A stretch of DNA of 47,219 nucleotides, taken from NCBI GenBank assembly GCA_025800215.1, contig JAOXSC010000146.1, positions 1 to 47,219 on the forward strand, in the 5' to 3' direction. Both the position numbers and the translations under genes were made by a program. Positions within the stretch are counted from its first letter, which is position 1. Each line of letters opens with the position of its first letter. The notes under the pieces were generated by a model. It did no database searches. It had not been told where the DNA came from and saw only the letters and a list, made by a program, of their open reading frames with translations. This document shows, piece after piece, positions 9,663 to 16,326 of the stretch. Origin of the DNA: Marinibacterium sp. Its GTDB lineage: Bacteria > Pseudomonadota > Alphaproteobacteria > Rhodobacterales > Rhodobacteraceae.

Positions 9663-10430
9663 TCAGCTGTCGCTGCCGTCCTTTTTTGCGGGCGCGGGCA
9701 TCGCTTTGGGCTTGGCCGGGGCGCGGCGGCGCGTGGCGGGCTTGGCCGGTGCCGCTTCGGCAGGTTTGGCTGCAGCCTTGGGCGCGGCGGGTTTTGCAGC
9801 AGGTTTGGCTGCGGGTTTGGGGGCTGCTTTGGCGGCCGGTGCTGCGGGGGTTGCCGGTTTGGGGGCGGCTTTCGGTGCAGGTTTCGGGGCGGCTTTCGGG
9901 GCTGCCTTGGCGGCCGGGGCCTTGGGGGCGGCCGTCTTGGCGGGCGCAGGTTTTACGGCCGGCTTGGGCGTTGCGGTCTTGCGCGTTGCCGGTGCGGCGG
10001 CTTCGGCCTTTGCCGGGGCAGCGGTGGCAGCCGCCGTCTTGGTTGCCGGTTTGGCCGCCGGTTTCGCGGCAGGCTTGGGCACGGCCTTGGCAGCAGGTGC
10101 TGCGGCGGGTTTCGGGGCGGGTTTCGCGGCGGGTTTGGGCGCCGCTTTGGCCGCAGGTTTCGGGGCCGGTTTCGCCGCAGGCTTGGGGGCCGCTTTTGCA
10201 ACCGGCTTGGGGGCTGGCTTGGCGGGTGTTGCCACCACTTCGGGTTCAGGTTGCGGCGCTGTCGTTTCGGGCAGGCTCACGACGGCGCGCAGGGTGCGCA
10301 CCTGGTAATGCGGTGCCTCGGCGACCGAACGCGCAAGGATCTGAGCGATCTGCATTTGCGTGCTCAGCGCGCTGCCTGCAAGGCGGAAATAGGCGGCGGA
10401 CATCTCCAAGGGGGTGGTCCAGGGGGTCAT
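9663..10430 (-). CDS. Phasin-like protein with long Ala-Pro-Lys low-complexity tail
   Basis: Protein of 255 residues. Residues 1-60 look folded and mostly helical (SAAYFRLAGSALSTQMQIAQ and onward). From about residue 69 to the end almost everything is built from KPAPKPAAKAA-type units, extremely rich in Ala, Lys and Pro and nearly free of acidic residues apart from the last few. Such tails occur in histone-H1-like nucleoid proteins and in some polyhydroxyalkanoate granule proteins. The start overlaps the stop of the upstream 119-residue gene (ATGA), so they are translationally coupled. The repeat-rich DNA still keeps an open frame. The function is inferred only: binding of DNA, polyester granules or another polyanion. 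Tail length could vary between strains by slippage. Confidence 0.75.
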   Translation of the reverse strand: MTPWTTPLEMSAAYFRLAGSALSTQMQIAQILARSVAEAPHYQVRTLRAVVSLPETTAPQPEPEVVATPAKPAPKPVAKAAPKPAAKPAPKPAAKAAPKPAAKPAPKPAAAPAAKAVPKPAAKPAAKPATKTAAATAAPAKAEAAAPATRKTATPKPAVKPAPAKTAAPKAPAAKAAPKAAPKPAPKAAPKPATPAAPAAKAAPKPAAKPAAKPAAPKAAAKPAEAAPAKPATRRRAPAKPKAMPAPAKKDGSDS

Positions 10431-10786
10431 GAACTTGCTCCGTTTCTAGCTACCCGATGCTCCGAAAGGGCCGGGCCGGTCGTTTCCATCAGTCTGCCGG
10501 ACAGTCTTATGCGATTGTCCCGTGCCGCCCGCGACAGGGGGGCAAAGGTTTCCGACGCGATCCGGCCCGGCGCATCGCCGGAAAGCGTCAGGTAGAAATT
10601 GGTCAGCACGGCTTCGGTAAAGGCCGATGCTTTTTCGTTCACCATGCGCTGACCTTCGTCCTTGGCAACCGGCCAGTATCCGCCAAACCCAAGCATGCGC
10701 ATGGCAATGACCTGCTGGCTGTCTGCGGTCAGGCATGCGCCCGCCCAGCCAAGCCGCATCAGGTCGTAGGGGGTAAAATACGTCAT
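10427..10786 (-). CDS. Small phasin-like / 'antifreeze'-annotated helical protein
   Basis: Protein of 119 residues beginning MTYFTPYDLMRLGWAGACL, predicted largely helical, without signal peptide or transmembrane segment. Such short Ala-rich proteins in Rhodobacteraceae are, as I recall, sometimes labelled 'antifreeze protein', probably wrongly; the layout (short amphipathic helices, Ala-rich, coupled to a similar partner) recalls phasins. The ATG at 10786 has an AAGGCAGG stretch within 15 bases upstream; a longer in-frame start at 10882 would run through the inverted repeat and is rejected. Its stop overlaps the start of the Ala-Pro-Lys gene. A perfect 10-bp inverted repeat about 105-130 bp upstream is the likely control site. 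Function not established. Confidence 0.65.
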   Translation of the reverse strand: MTYFTPYDLMRLGWAGACLTADSQQVIAMRMLGFGGYWPVAKDEGQRMVNEKASAFTEAVLTNFYLTLSGDAPGRIASETFAPLSRAARDNRIRLSGRLMETTGPALSEHRVARNGASS

Positions 10787-10888
10787 CTTGCGCCTGCCTT
10801 GAGGGACCAAAGGGTCGATCGGCGAACTGCCAGACCCGCCCGTTTGCGATGTCCTTTGCGTTGTCCGACCAACATAGCGCAAAAATTA

Positions 10889-10919
10889 CTGCAGTGCAGC
10901 ATGAATTGCTGCACTGCGG
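10889..10919. promoter_or_regulatory. Perfect inverted repeat with two CTGC-N3-GCAG-type sites
   Basis: GCAGTGCAGC (10891-10900) and GCTGCACTGC (10908-10917) are perfect 10-bp arms around a 7-bp spacer. The same bases can be read as CTGC-AGT-GCAG at 10889 and CTGC-ACT-GCGG at 10909, exactly 20 bp apart, on one DNA face. As I recall, PhaR of Paracoccus, the repressor of phasin genes, binds CTGC-N3/4-GCAG. The site sits upstream of the phasin-like pair, which fits such control. A role as an RNA hairpin is less likely because no T-tract follows. Confidence 0.55.
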
Positions 10920-10980
10920 CACAAACCCGCAGATTGGTGCTGACCGTGGCAAAGAGGCCGCACAGCCCGGCCCGAACACG

Positions 10981-11012
10981 AAAACGCGCGGCAGGCCAAG
11001 GGCCGCCGCGCG
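10981..11012 (-). terminator. Probable rho-independent terminator of folE2
   Basis: Arms CGCGCGGC (10985-10992) and GCCGCGCG (11005-11012) form an 8-bp GC stem with further GGCC pairing inside the loop. On the minus strand it is followed by TTTT. It starts 28 bp after the folE2 stop. Confidence 0.6.
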
Positions 11013-11040
11013 CAGGGATCAGACAGGTCGGGAACCGGGC

Positions 11041-12141
11041 TTAGCCGACGTGAAAGAGGGTGTTGAACAGCTTGGGGTCGATGCTCTGCGACGCAAAGGT
11101 GGGCCCTTCGGTCAGGATGCTGACGGCATCATGGCTGTGCAGGCTTTCCTGATGGCTTGCGATCACCCGGAAATCGCGCACCCGCACATCCGCCTGCAGG
11201 GCCCCGCAGAACAGACGCGCGGCATCTTCGACAAAAATCGGATTGGCGGCGTTGAGTTCGGCAAAGGCCTGTTCATCCTCGCGCTTGACCATCACCTGGG
11301 TTTCGGTCGGCACCGCGTGGCGGCAGGCTTCGATCAGGTCTTCGAACCACAGGCGCTGCGCGTCGGGCTCAAGCTCGACCGAAATGCGCGCCACCGAGCG
11401 CTGCGAATGGGGCGTGGCCAGTTGCCCGCGCGCAGAGCGCGCATGTTCGCTGAGCTCGAGCGAGCACGGGCAGGTCGAGGAATAGACATAGTCCAGATGC
11501 ACGATCTTCTGGCGCACCCCGTCGCGTTCCACCAGTTCCAGCGCGATGTCGTAATACTGATAGCCCGACAGGCCCGAGCGCAGGCTGTCCACCCGCAGCG
11601 GAAAGGAAAACCGCATCTGGATGCGCGCATCAAAACTGTCGAGATCGGATTTGTAATCGTCAAGCGCGGCTTCGATCACCTCGAAGCTGAACGAGCGGTC
11701 GGCATGCTTATAGAACGACCGCATGATCCGGGACATGTTGATGCCCTTCTTGTCGGCCTCAAGGCTGACGGTCCCGGTGACGGAGGTTTCCAGCGTCAGA
11801 TCGCCATTGTCGCGGGTCTGAAAGCGGATCGGCAGGCGGAAATTGGAGATCCCCACATGCTGGATCTGCTGATGCGCGCCCCGGATCAGGCTGGACGGGC
11901 CGTTCTGCAGATCCGGCAGCGACGCCTTGTAGTCGGCGTCCACCCGGAACCCGTCGGGGTAGCTGCGGCTGAAATCCGGATAATCGGCGGGCGCGGCACC
12001 CAGCATCTGAGTAAGCTGCGGATCCAGCCGGGCCTTGTCGCTGTCGCTGGCCGATTGCGCCCATCGGCGCAGCAGATCCAGCGCCGCACGGGCCTGGTCG
12101 TTATCCGGCTGTTCGTCGATGCTGCGCGCGTGAATGTTCAT
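11041..12141 (-). CDS. folE2: GTP cyclohydrolase FolE2 (type IB)
   Basis: Converts GTP to 7,8-dihydroneopterin triphosphate, the first step of folate (and queuosine-type) synthesis, in the cytoplasm. The protein has 366 residues. It shows the FolE2 signature SSTCPCSLELSEH (Cys224, Cys226), followed by PHSQRSVARISVELE, and the N-terminal segment VGISNFRLPIRF. Type IB enzymes can use metals other than Zn and are in some bacteria induced by zinc shortage; no Zur-type palindrome was seen upstream here. The ATG at 12141 is taken over a longer in-frame start at 12168 because the latter lies inside the leader. A promoter is visible about 36 bp upstream and a terminator-like hairpin follows, so it is probably monocistronic. 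Confidence 0.93.
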   Translation of the reverse strand: MNIHARSIDEQPDNDQARAALDLLRRWAQSASDSDKARLDPQLTQMLGAAPADYPDFSRSYPDGFRVDADYKASLPDLQNGPSSLIRGAHQQIQHVGISNFRLPIRFQTRDNGDLTLETSVTGTVSLEADKKGINMSRIMRSFYKHADRSFSFEVIEAALDDYKSDLDSFDARIQMRFSFPLRVDSLRSGLSGYQYYDIALELVERDGVRQKIVHLDYVYSSTCPCSLELSEHARSARGQLATPHSQRSVARISVELEPDAQRLWFEDLIEACRHAVPTETQVMVKREDEQAFAELNAANPIFVEDAARLFCGALQADVRVRDFRVIASHQESLHSHDAVSILTEGPTFASQSIDPKLFNTLFHVG

Positions 12142-12176
12142 CGCCTTATGTCCTCTGCGACGGGTCACCCTGTCTG

Positions 12177-12205
12177 TTTATGGGGTGCCCCTCTCCCTGT
12201 GTAAA
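12177..12205 (-). promoter_or_regulatory. Candidate sigma-70 promoter for folE2
   Basis: On the minus strand TTTACA (-35, 12200-12205) and CATAAA (-10, 12177-12182) are spaced by 17 bp, giving a start near 12170 and a leader of about 30 bases before the folE2 ATG at 12141. Confidence 0.5.
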
Positions 12206-12327
12206 CCTAGCTTCTTTACGGGCGGAAGGCCTGGCCAGATCACAAACACCTGAGATTTCAGCGATGATGTGCCCGAGCTGCGGCGCGCGCCCTGCCCTGT
12301 TCCCGACCCATTGCGCGGGACAAACGG

Positions 12328-12354
12328 CAAAAGCGCCCCCGATACGGGGGGCGC
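12328..12354 (-). terminator. Rho-independent terminator of metZ
   Basis: GCGCCCCC (12333-12340) pairs perfectly with GGGGGCGC (12347-12354). Read on the minus strand the stem is followed by TTTTG. It begins 20 bp after the metZ stop. The rest of the 232-bp gap (12142-12373) holds the folE2 promoter and nothing else recognisable. Confidence 0.8.
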
Positions 12355-12373
12355 AGCCCGGCCTTTGCTGCGA

Positions 12374-13564
12374 TCAGCCCGCCGGAGCAGCGTCGAGCGC
12401 GGCCAGCACATCGGCGATCAGATCACGCGGATCTTCCAGCCCCACCGACATGCGCACCAGGCCCGGCGTGATGCCCAGGGCATCTTTCTGGTCCTGCGGC
12501 AGACGTTGATGGGTGGTGGTCGCGGGATGGGTCAGGATCGACTTGGCATCGCCCAGGTTGTTCGAAATCACCGGGATCTGCAGCGCATTGAGGAACGCAA
12601 AGGCCGCCGCCTGCCCACCTTTGAGGTCAAGCGACAGAACCGTGCCACCCTTGCCCATCTGCGCCTTGACCAGCGCGTTCTGGGCGTGGCTCGCATGGCC
12701 GGGATAGATCACGCGGGCCAGCTTGTCATGGCCCTGCAGCGCCTCGGCCAGCGCCAGCGCGCCATCGGCCTGCGCGTTCACCCGCAGCGACAGGGTTTCC
12801 AGACCCTTGAGCATGATCCAGGCCGAAAACGGGCTCATCGCGCCGCCGGTATGTTTCATGTAGGGCTCGACCGTCTTGCGGATGAAATCGCGGCTGCCCA
12901 GGATCACGCCGCCAAGGGCACGGCCCTGACCGTCCACATGTTTTGTGGTGGAATAGATCACCACATCGGCGCCCTGTTCGATCGCGCGCGAAAATTCCGG
13001 CGTGGCAAAGACATTGTCGACCACGACCTTGGCCCCCGCCGCATGGGCGATGTCGGCCACGGCGGCAATATCGACCACCTCCAGCGTGGGGTTCGATACC
13101 GATTCGAAGAACACCGCCGCCGTATCGGGCCGCACCGCCGCGCGCCACTGATCCAGATCCGTGCCATCGACAAAGGTGACCTCGACCCCGTAGCGGGTCA
13201 GCACCTCTTCGAGGATATAAAGGCACGATCCGAACAGCGCGCGCGCCGACACCACGTGATCGCCCGCCTTGAGCATCGAAATCAGCGCCCCGCTGACCGC
13301 CGCCATGCCGCTGGCGGTGGCAAACCCGTCTTCGGCGCCTTCCAGGGTGGCGATCCGCTCTTCGAACATCGCCACGGTGGGGTTGCCGTAGCGGGCATAG
13401 ATGAATTCGTCGGGGCCGCTTTCAAGGAACCGCGCCTCGGCGGCCTCGGCACTGTCATAGACAAAGCCCTGGGTCAGAAAGATCGCTTCGCTCACCTCGC
13501 CATACTGGCTGCGGCGGGTGCCCGCATGTACGGCACGGGTGCGAGGGTGCCATTTGTCGCTCAT
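12374..13564 (-). CDS. metZ: O-succinylhomoserine sulfhydrylase
   Basis: PLP-dependent cytoplasmic enzyme that joins O-succinylhomoserine with sulfide to give homocysteine in methionine synthesis. It has 396 residues, full length for the Cys/Met metabolism transsulfuration family. Visible motifs: IYARYGNPT near residue 55, the cofactor-contact segment DNVFATPE near 183, and the Schiff-base lysine in YSTTKHVDG (Lys208). Opening TRAVHAGTRRSQYGEVSEAIFLTQGF is MetZ-like rather than MetB-like, though close relatives (MetB, MetY) cannot be fully excluded. The ATG at 13564 has GGAGA six bases upstream. A SAM-II riboswitch and a terminator-like hairpin in its leader couple expression to methionine status, strongly supporting a methionine-pathway role. 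Confidence 0.93.
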   Translation of the reverse strand: MSDKWHPRTRAVHAGTRRSQYGEVSEAIFLTQGFVYDSAEAAEARFLESGPDEFIYARYGNPTVAMFEERIATLEGAEDGFATASGMAAVSGALISMLKAGDHVVSARALFGSCLYILEEVLTRYGVEVTFVDGTDLDQWRAAVRPDTAAVFFESVSNPTLEVVDIAAVADIAHAAGAKVVVDNVFATPEFSRAIEQGADVVIYSTTKHVDGQGRALGGVILGSRDFIRKTVEPYMKHTGGAMSPFSAWIMLKGLETLSLRVNAQADGALALAEALQGHDKLARVIYPGHASHAQNALVKAQMGKGGTVLSLDLKGGQAAAFAFLNALQIPVISNNLGDAKSILTHPATTTHQRLPQDQKDALGITPGLVRMSVGLEDPRDLIADVLAALDAAPAG

Positions 13565-13617
13565 GATCGGTCTCCAATCTGGTCCGCCCGGTCAGCCCCG
13601 TGGACGGTCAAGCGGTG

Positions 13618-13652
13618 AGAGGGCAAACAAAAATGCCCCAGACGCGGTCAAG
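13618..13652 (-). terminator. Hairpin plus U-tract in the metZ leader (attenuator candidate)
   Basis: Reading the minus strand, GCCCC near 13661 pairs with GGGGC near 13634, an inner CGC/GCG pair shortens the loop, and ATTTTTGTTT follows. It lies between the SAM-II aptamer and metZ. An overlapping alternative hairpin (GAAAGG with CCTTTC) would compete with the 5' arm. This suggests SAM-dependent premature termination rather than only blocking of the ribosome. Coordinates are approximate. Confidence 0.5.
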
Positions 13653-13674
13653 CGAAAGGGGCCTTTCCTCCTGA

Positions 13675-13726
13675 CCTTTTAGCAGAATGTTTTTCGTGGC
13701 CCGCAATCCGGTAACAAATCGCCACG
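13675..13726 (-). ncRNA. SAM-II riboswitch aptamer upstream of metZ
   Basis: On the minus strand the P1 stem CGTGGC/GCCACG (13721-13726 with 13695-13700) encloses a loop with ATTTG, ACCG and ATTGC. It is followed by an A-rich linker and GCTAAAAGG. This is the order and sequence of the SAM-II pseudoknot class, found ahead of methionine genes in alphaproteobacteria. S-adenosylmethionine binding should lower metZ expression. An AGGAGG stretch follows directly (about 13667-13672), but the metZ start is some 100 bases further on, where its own GGAGA lies, so this first site has no gene. Confidence 0.9.
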
Positions 13727-13740
13727 TCGTCTGGGTGCGG

Positions 13741-13769
13741 CAGTTACGCCCCGTGGCCGAACCCGTCAA
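13741..13769 (-). promoter_or_regulatory. Promoter of the SAM-II/metZ transcript
   Basis: On the minus strand TTGACG (-35, 13764-13769) and TAACTG (-10, 13741-13746) are separated by 17 bp. Transcription would begin about 13733, only a few bases before the riboswitch P1 stem. The fit with the aptamer boundary supports the call. Confidence 0.6.
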
Positions 13770-13881
13770 GTCACAATTGGGCCACAGATCCGCACCGTCA
13801 CGCAGCTGTAGTTTTTCCTTCACCCCAGCTTCATAGGCTTGGGGCACAGGAGCACCACTAGATCTTGTGCGGGGCAGCGAT

Positions 13882-14817
13882 ATGCCAATGATCCGGATCA
13901 ACGCAATCGGCGACAGCCCAGTGCTGCATGGCAGCACCCGCGCCCTGGGGCGCGAGCTGCGCCGCAAAGGGGCCGGATCAGGCCCCGCGATCATAATGAT
14001 CCATGGCTACAAATACCTGCCCGGCCATCCCGATCACTGCCCCCACGGGCTGATCATGGCGCTGCATCCCAAGGACGTCCCTCACCGCCCACCCAGCTGG
14101 CCGCGCCAGCTGGGCTTTGGTGTGGGCCACCATGACGAAGGCCTGGCCATCGCCTTTGGCTGGCAGGCGCGCGGGCATCTGTGGCAGGCCAAGGCCAGCG
14201 CGGCGGCGGCCGGTCGGGCACTGGCAAGGGTGATCGCCGCCCTGCGCGCCGACCGGCCCGAGCGCGCCGTGCACGTGGTCGCCCATTCCATGGGCAGCGA
14301 ACTGGCCTTCGAAGCGCTGCATCTGCTGCCCACGCGCAGCGTCGACCGCATCATCACGATGACCGGGGCCAGCTATCGCAGCCGCGCGCTGGCCGCCCTG
14401 GCCAGCCCTGCGGGGCAAACGGTCGAGGTCATCAACGTCACCAGCCGCGAAAATGACGCGTTCGATTTCCTGTTCGAAACGCTGATCCCCCCGCCCGAGC
14501 CCGGCGACCGGGCCATCGGCCACGGGCTGCGCGCGCCCAATGCGGTGACGCTGCAGATCGACAGCCCGCGCACCCTGGCCCTGCTTGACAGCATCGGCAC
14601 CCCCATCGCACCGCCCGACCGCCGGATCTGTCACTGGTCAAGCTATACGCGCCCGGGCGTGCTGCGCGCCTATAATGCGCTGATGCGCCGGCCCGATCTT
14701 TACCCTCTGGCGCTGCTGCAACAGGGGCTGCCGCCGCAGCCCGACCCGCGCTGGTCGCGGCTGATGCCAGCCCTGCCCGTTCTGCGCCCCTTGCCGTTCC
14801 AGCAAAACGCGTCATGA
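13882..14817 (+). CDS. Alpha/beta hydrolase-fold protein
   Basis: Probable serine hydrolase of 311 residues, cytoplasmic (no signal peptide). It has an oxyanion-region motif MIHGYKYLPGH near residue 39 and the nucleophile elbow AHSMGS with Ser136, preceded by the strand VHVV. A histidine in IGHGLRAP or CHWSSY and an acidic residue before it could complete the triad; which one is not certain. The substrate cannot be read from the sequence, and esterase, lipase or thioesterase activity are all possible. The ATG at 13882 has GGGG about seven bases upstream; ATG 13888 and GTG 13867 are alternatives. It is divergent from metZ and 30 bp before the GST gene on the same strand, so these two may be co-transcribed. 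Confidence 0.75.
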   Translation: MPMIRINAIGDSPVLHGSTRALGRELRRKGAGSGPAIIMIHGYKYLPGHPDHCPHGLIMALHPKDVPHRPPSWPRQLGFGVGHHDEGLAIAFGWQARGHLWQAKASAAAAGRALARVIAALRADRPERAVHVVAHSMGSELAFEALHLLPTRSVDRIITMTGASYRSRALAALASPAGQTVEVINVTSRENDAFDFLFETLIPPPEPGDRAIGHGLRAPNAVTLQIDSPRTLALLDSIGTPIAPPDRRICHWSSYTRPGVLRAYNALMRRPDLYPLALLQQGLPPQPDPRWSRLMPALPVLRPLPFQQNAS

Positions 14818-14847
14818 TCACACGGCACCAGCCAGGAGCCTGACCTC

Positions 14848-15549
14848 ATGACCATCGACCTCTATTTCTGGCCCACGCCAAATGGCTGGAAAATCTCGAT
14901 CGCGCTCGAAGAATTCGGCCTGCCCTATCGCACGCATCTGGTGGACATCACCAAGGGCGGTCAGTTCGACCCCGATTTCCTGAAAATCGCGCCCAACAAC
15001 CGGATGCCCGCGATTGTCGATCCCGACGGGCCGGACGGGGCGCCGGTGTCGATCTTCGAATCGGGTGCGATCCTGCAATACCTGGCGCAGAAAACCGGAC
15101 GCTTCGGCGGCGACAGCCCGCGCGCGCGCATCGCCGTCACCGAATGGCTGATGTGGCAGATGGGCGGGGTAGGCCCGATGGCAGGCCAGGCGCATCATTT
15201 CCTGAAATACGCGCCCGTGATGGATCCGCCCCAGGACCTGCCCTACCCCAAAGACCGCTACCGCGCCGAGGTCGCCCGGCTCTACCGCGTGCTCGACCGC
15301 AGGCTGGCCGAGCACACTTACGTGGCCGGCCCCGACTATACGATCGCCGATATGGCGATCTGGCCCTGGGCCTCTCTCTGGGAAGGTCAGCAACAAAGCC
15401 TCGACGACAAGCCGAACCTGGCGCGCTGGCTTGACGTGGTGGGAGCCCGCACTGCGGTCCAGGCCGGACGCGCCCTGCATGCCGATCTGCGCGGCGACCA
15501 GCTGCAGACAAACCGCGAGACCCAGACCCTGCTCTTTGGCAAGACTTGA
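14848..15549 (+). CDS. Glutathione S-transferase, YfcG/YghU-like (nu class)
   Basis: Cytoplasmic thiol transferase or disulfide reductase of 233 residues. The N-terminal thioredoxin-fold domain begins LYFWPTPNGWKISIALEE; the TPNGWK box is typical of YfcG/YghU enzymes, which act as glutathione-dependent disulfide-bond reductases with little classical transferase activity. The cis-proline motif (NRMPAIVDP) and glutathione-contact FESGAILQYL follow near residues 50-80, and the helical C-terminal domain holds DYTIADMAIWPW near residue 165. AGGAG lies 8-9 bases before the ATG at 14848. A ~120-bp multi-hairpin element separates its end from that of yciB. Glutathione reductase and another GST are encoded about 17 kb away. 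Confidence 0.88.
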   Translation: MTIDLYFWPTPNGWKISIALEEFGLPYRTHLVDITKGGQFDPDFLKIAPNNRMPAIVDPDGPDGAPVSIFESGAILQYLAQKTGRFGGDSPRARIAVTEWLMWQMGGVGPMAGQAHHFLKYAPVMDPPQDLPYPKDRYRAEVARLYRVLDRRLAEHTYVAGPDYTIADMAIWPWASLWEGQQQSLDDKPNLARWLDVVGARTAVQAGRALHADLRGDQLQTNRETQTLLFGKT

Positions 15550-15562
15550 CCCCTTGGGATTT

Positions 15563-15683
15563 GCGAGGCTCTGCCTCGCGCTCCGAGGTATTTCCAGCCA
15601 CAAAGAAGCGCAAACCCGCCCCTTCTTTGTGGCCCCAAATACCTCGGGGGAGACGCGCGCAGCGCGGCGGGGGCAGCGCCCCC
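15563..15683 (+). repeat. Multi-hairpin intergenic element, copy A
   Basis: About 121 bp with three foldable parts: GCGAGGCTCTGCCTCGC (15563-15579); a long hairpin of CCGAGGTATTT and GCCACAAAGAAG (15583-15608) with their complements (15622-15647); and GGGGGCAGCGCCCCC (15669-15683). Copy B at 24541-24660 matches almost base for base in the opposite orientation. Both lie between the 3' ends of convergent genes, here the GST and yciB. It may act as a bidirectional terminator or be a small dispersed palindromic repeat. Confidence 0.85.
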
Positions 15684-15702
15684 AAACCGGTGCAGGCCCA
15701 GA

Positions 15703-16323
15703 TCAGCCGTCGTCTTCGGGCAGTTCGAGATAGGGTTGCAGCCCCCAGAACTGCCAGAACAGAAACACCATCATCAGCGCCGGAAAGCCGAAGGTTTCGA
15801 TCTTGACCCACAGGTCGGTGGATTGCGTGCGCCAGATCACTTCGTTGGCCACGGCAAGGGCGATGAACATCACGCAGATCCGGCGGGTCAGGATCATCCA
15901 GCCTTCGGGTTTCATCTGCAGCGCTTCGGACAGCACGAACGCAAGATAGGATTTGCCCTGCGCCAGCCCGATGCCAAGGATCAGCGCAAAGCAGCCATAG
16001 ACGATCGAGGTTTTCATCTTGAAGAACCGCTCATCATTGAACCAGGCCGTCAGCCCGCCAAAGAAGATCACCATGAAGGCGGTGAAGATCTGCAACCGGC
16101 TGAGCTTGCCCGTCAGTTTCCACAGGATCGCCATCGCCACCAGCAGCACCGGGATAAAGACCAGCGTGGCCACGATGAACCCCGAATATTCGGTCCCGCC
16201 CCAGATGAACATCTCGTCCCGCAGGCGCAGGTAGATCAGGAAGAACACCACCGTCGGCCCCAGTTCGAGCAGCTGGCGCAGCAGCGGGTTGATGTCCTTT
16301 GCGGCCTCGGGTTTGTCGGTCAT
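15703..16323 (-). CDS. yciB: Inner-membrane-spanning protein YciB (septation/IspZ family)
   Basis: Protein of 206 residues with about five or six hydrophobic helices, of the YciB/intracellular septation protein A family, linked to cell envelope and division in enterobacteria. The signature INPLLRQLLELGPTVVFF at the N-terminus and DERFFKMKTSIVYGCFA near residue 97 are conserved. The ATG at 16323 has GGAGG seven bases upstream. It begins 3 bp after the stop of the EamA exporter, and that gene follows ftsY, forming a ftsY-eamA-yciB unit. FtsY inserts membrane proteins, so the grouping is membrane-themed, but no direct partnership is shown. Confidence 0.92.
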   Translation of the reverse strand: MTDKPEAAKDINPLLRQLLELGPTVVFFLIYLRLRDEMFIWGGTEYSGFIVATLVFIPVLLVAMAILWKLTGKLSRLQIFTAFMVIFFGGLTAWFNDERFFKMKTSIVYGCFALILGIGLAQGKSYLAFVLSEALQMKPEGWMILTRRICVMFIALAVANEVIWRTQSTDLWVKIETFGFPALMMVFLFWQFWGLQPYLELPEDDG

Positions 16324-16326
16324 GCT

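Noticed and set aside
13839..14135. Plus-strand 98-codon frame overlapping the hydrolase start
   Set aside because: Out-of-frame shadow of the alpha/beta hydrolase gene with Arg/Pro-rich content.
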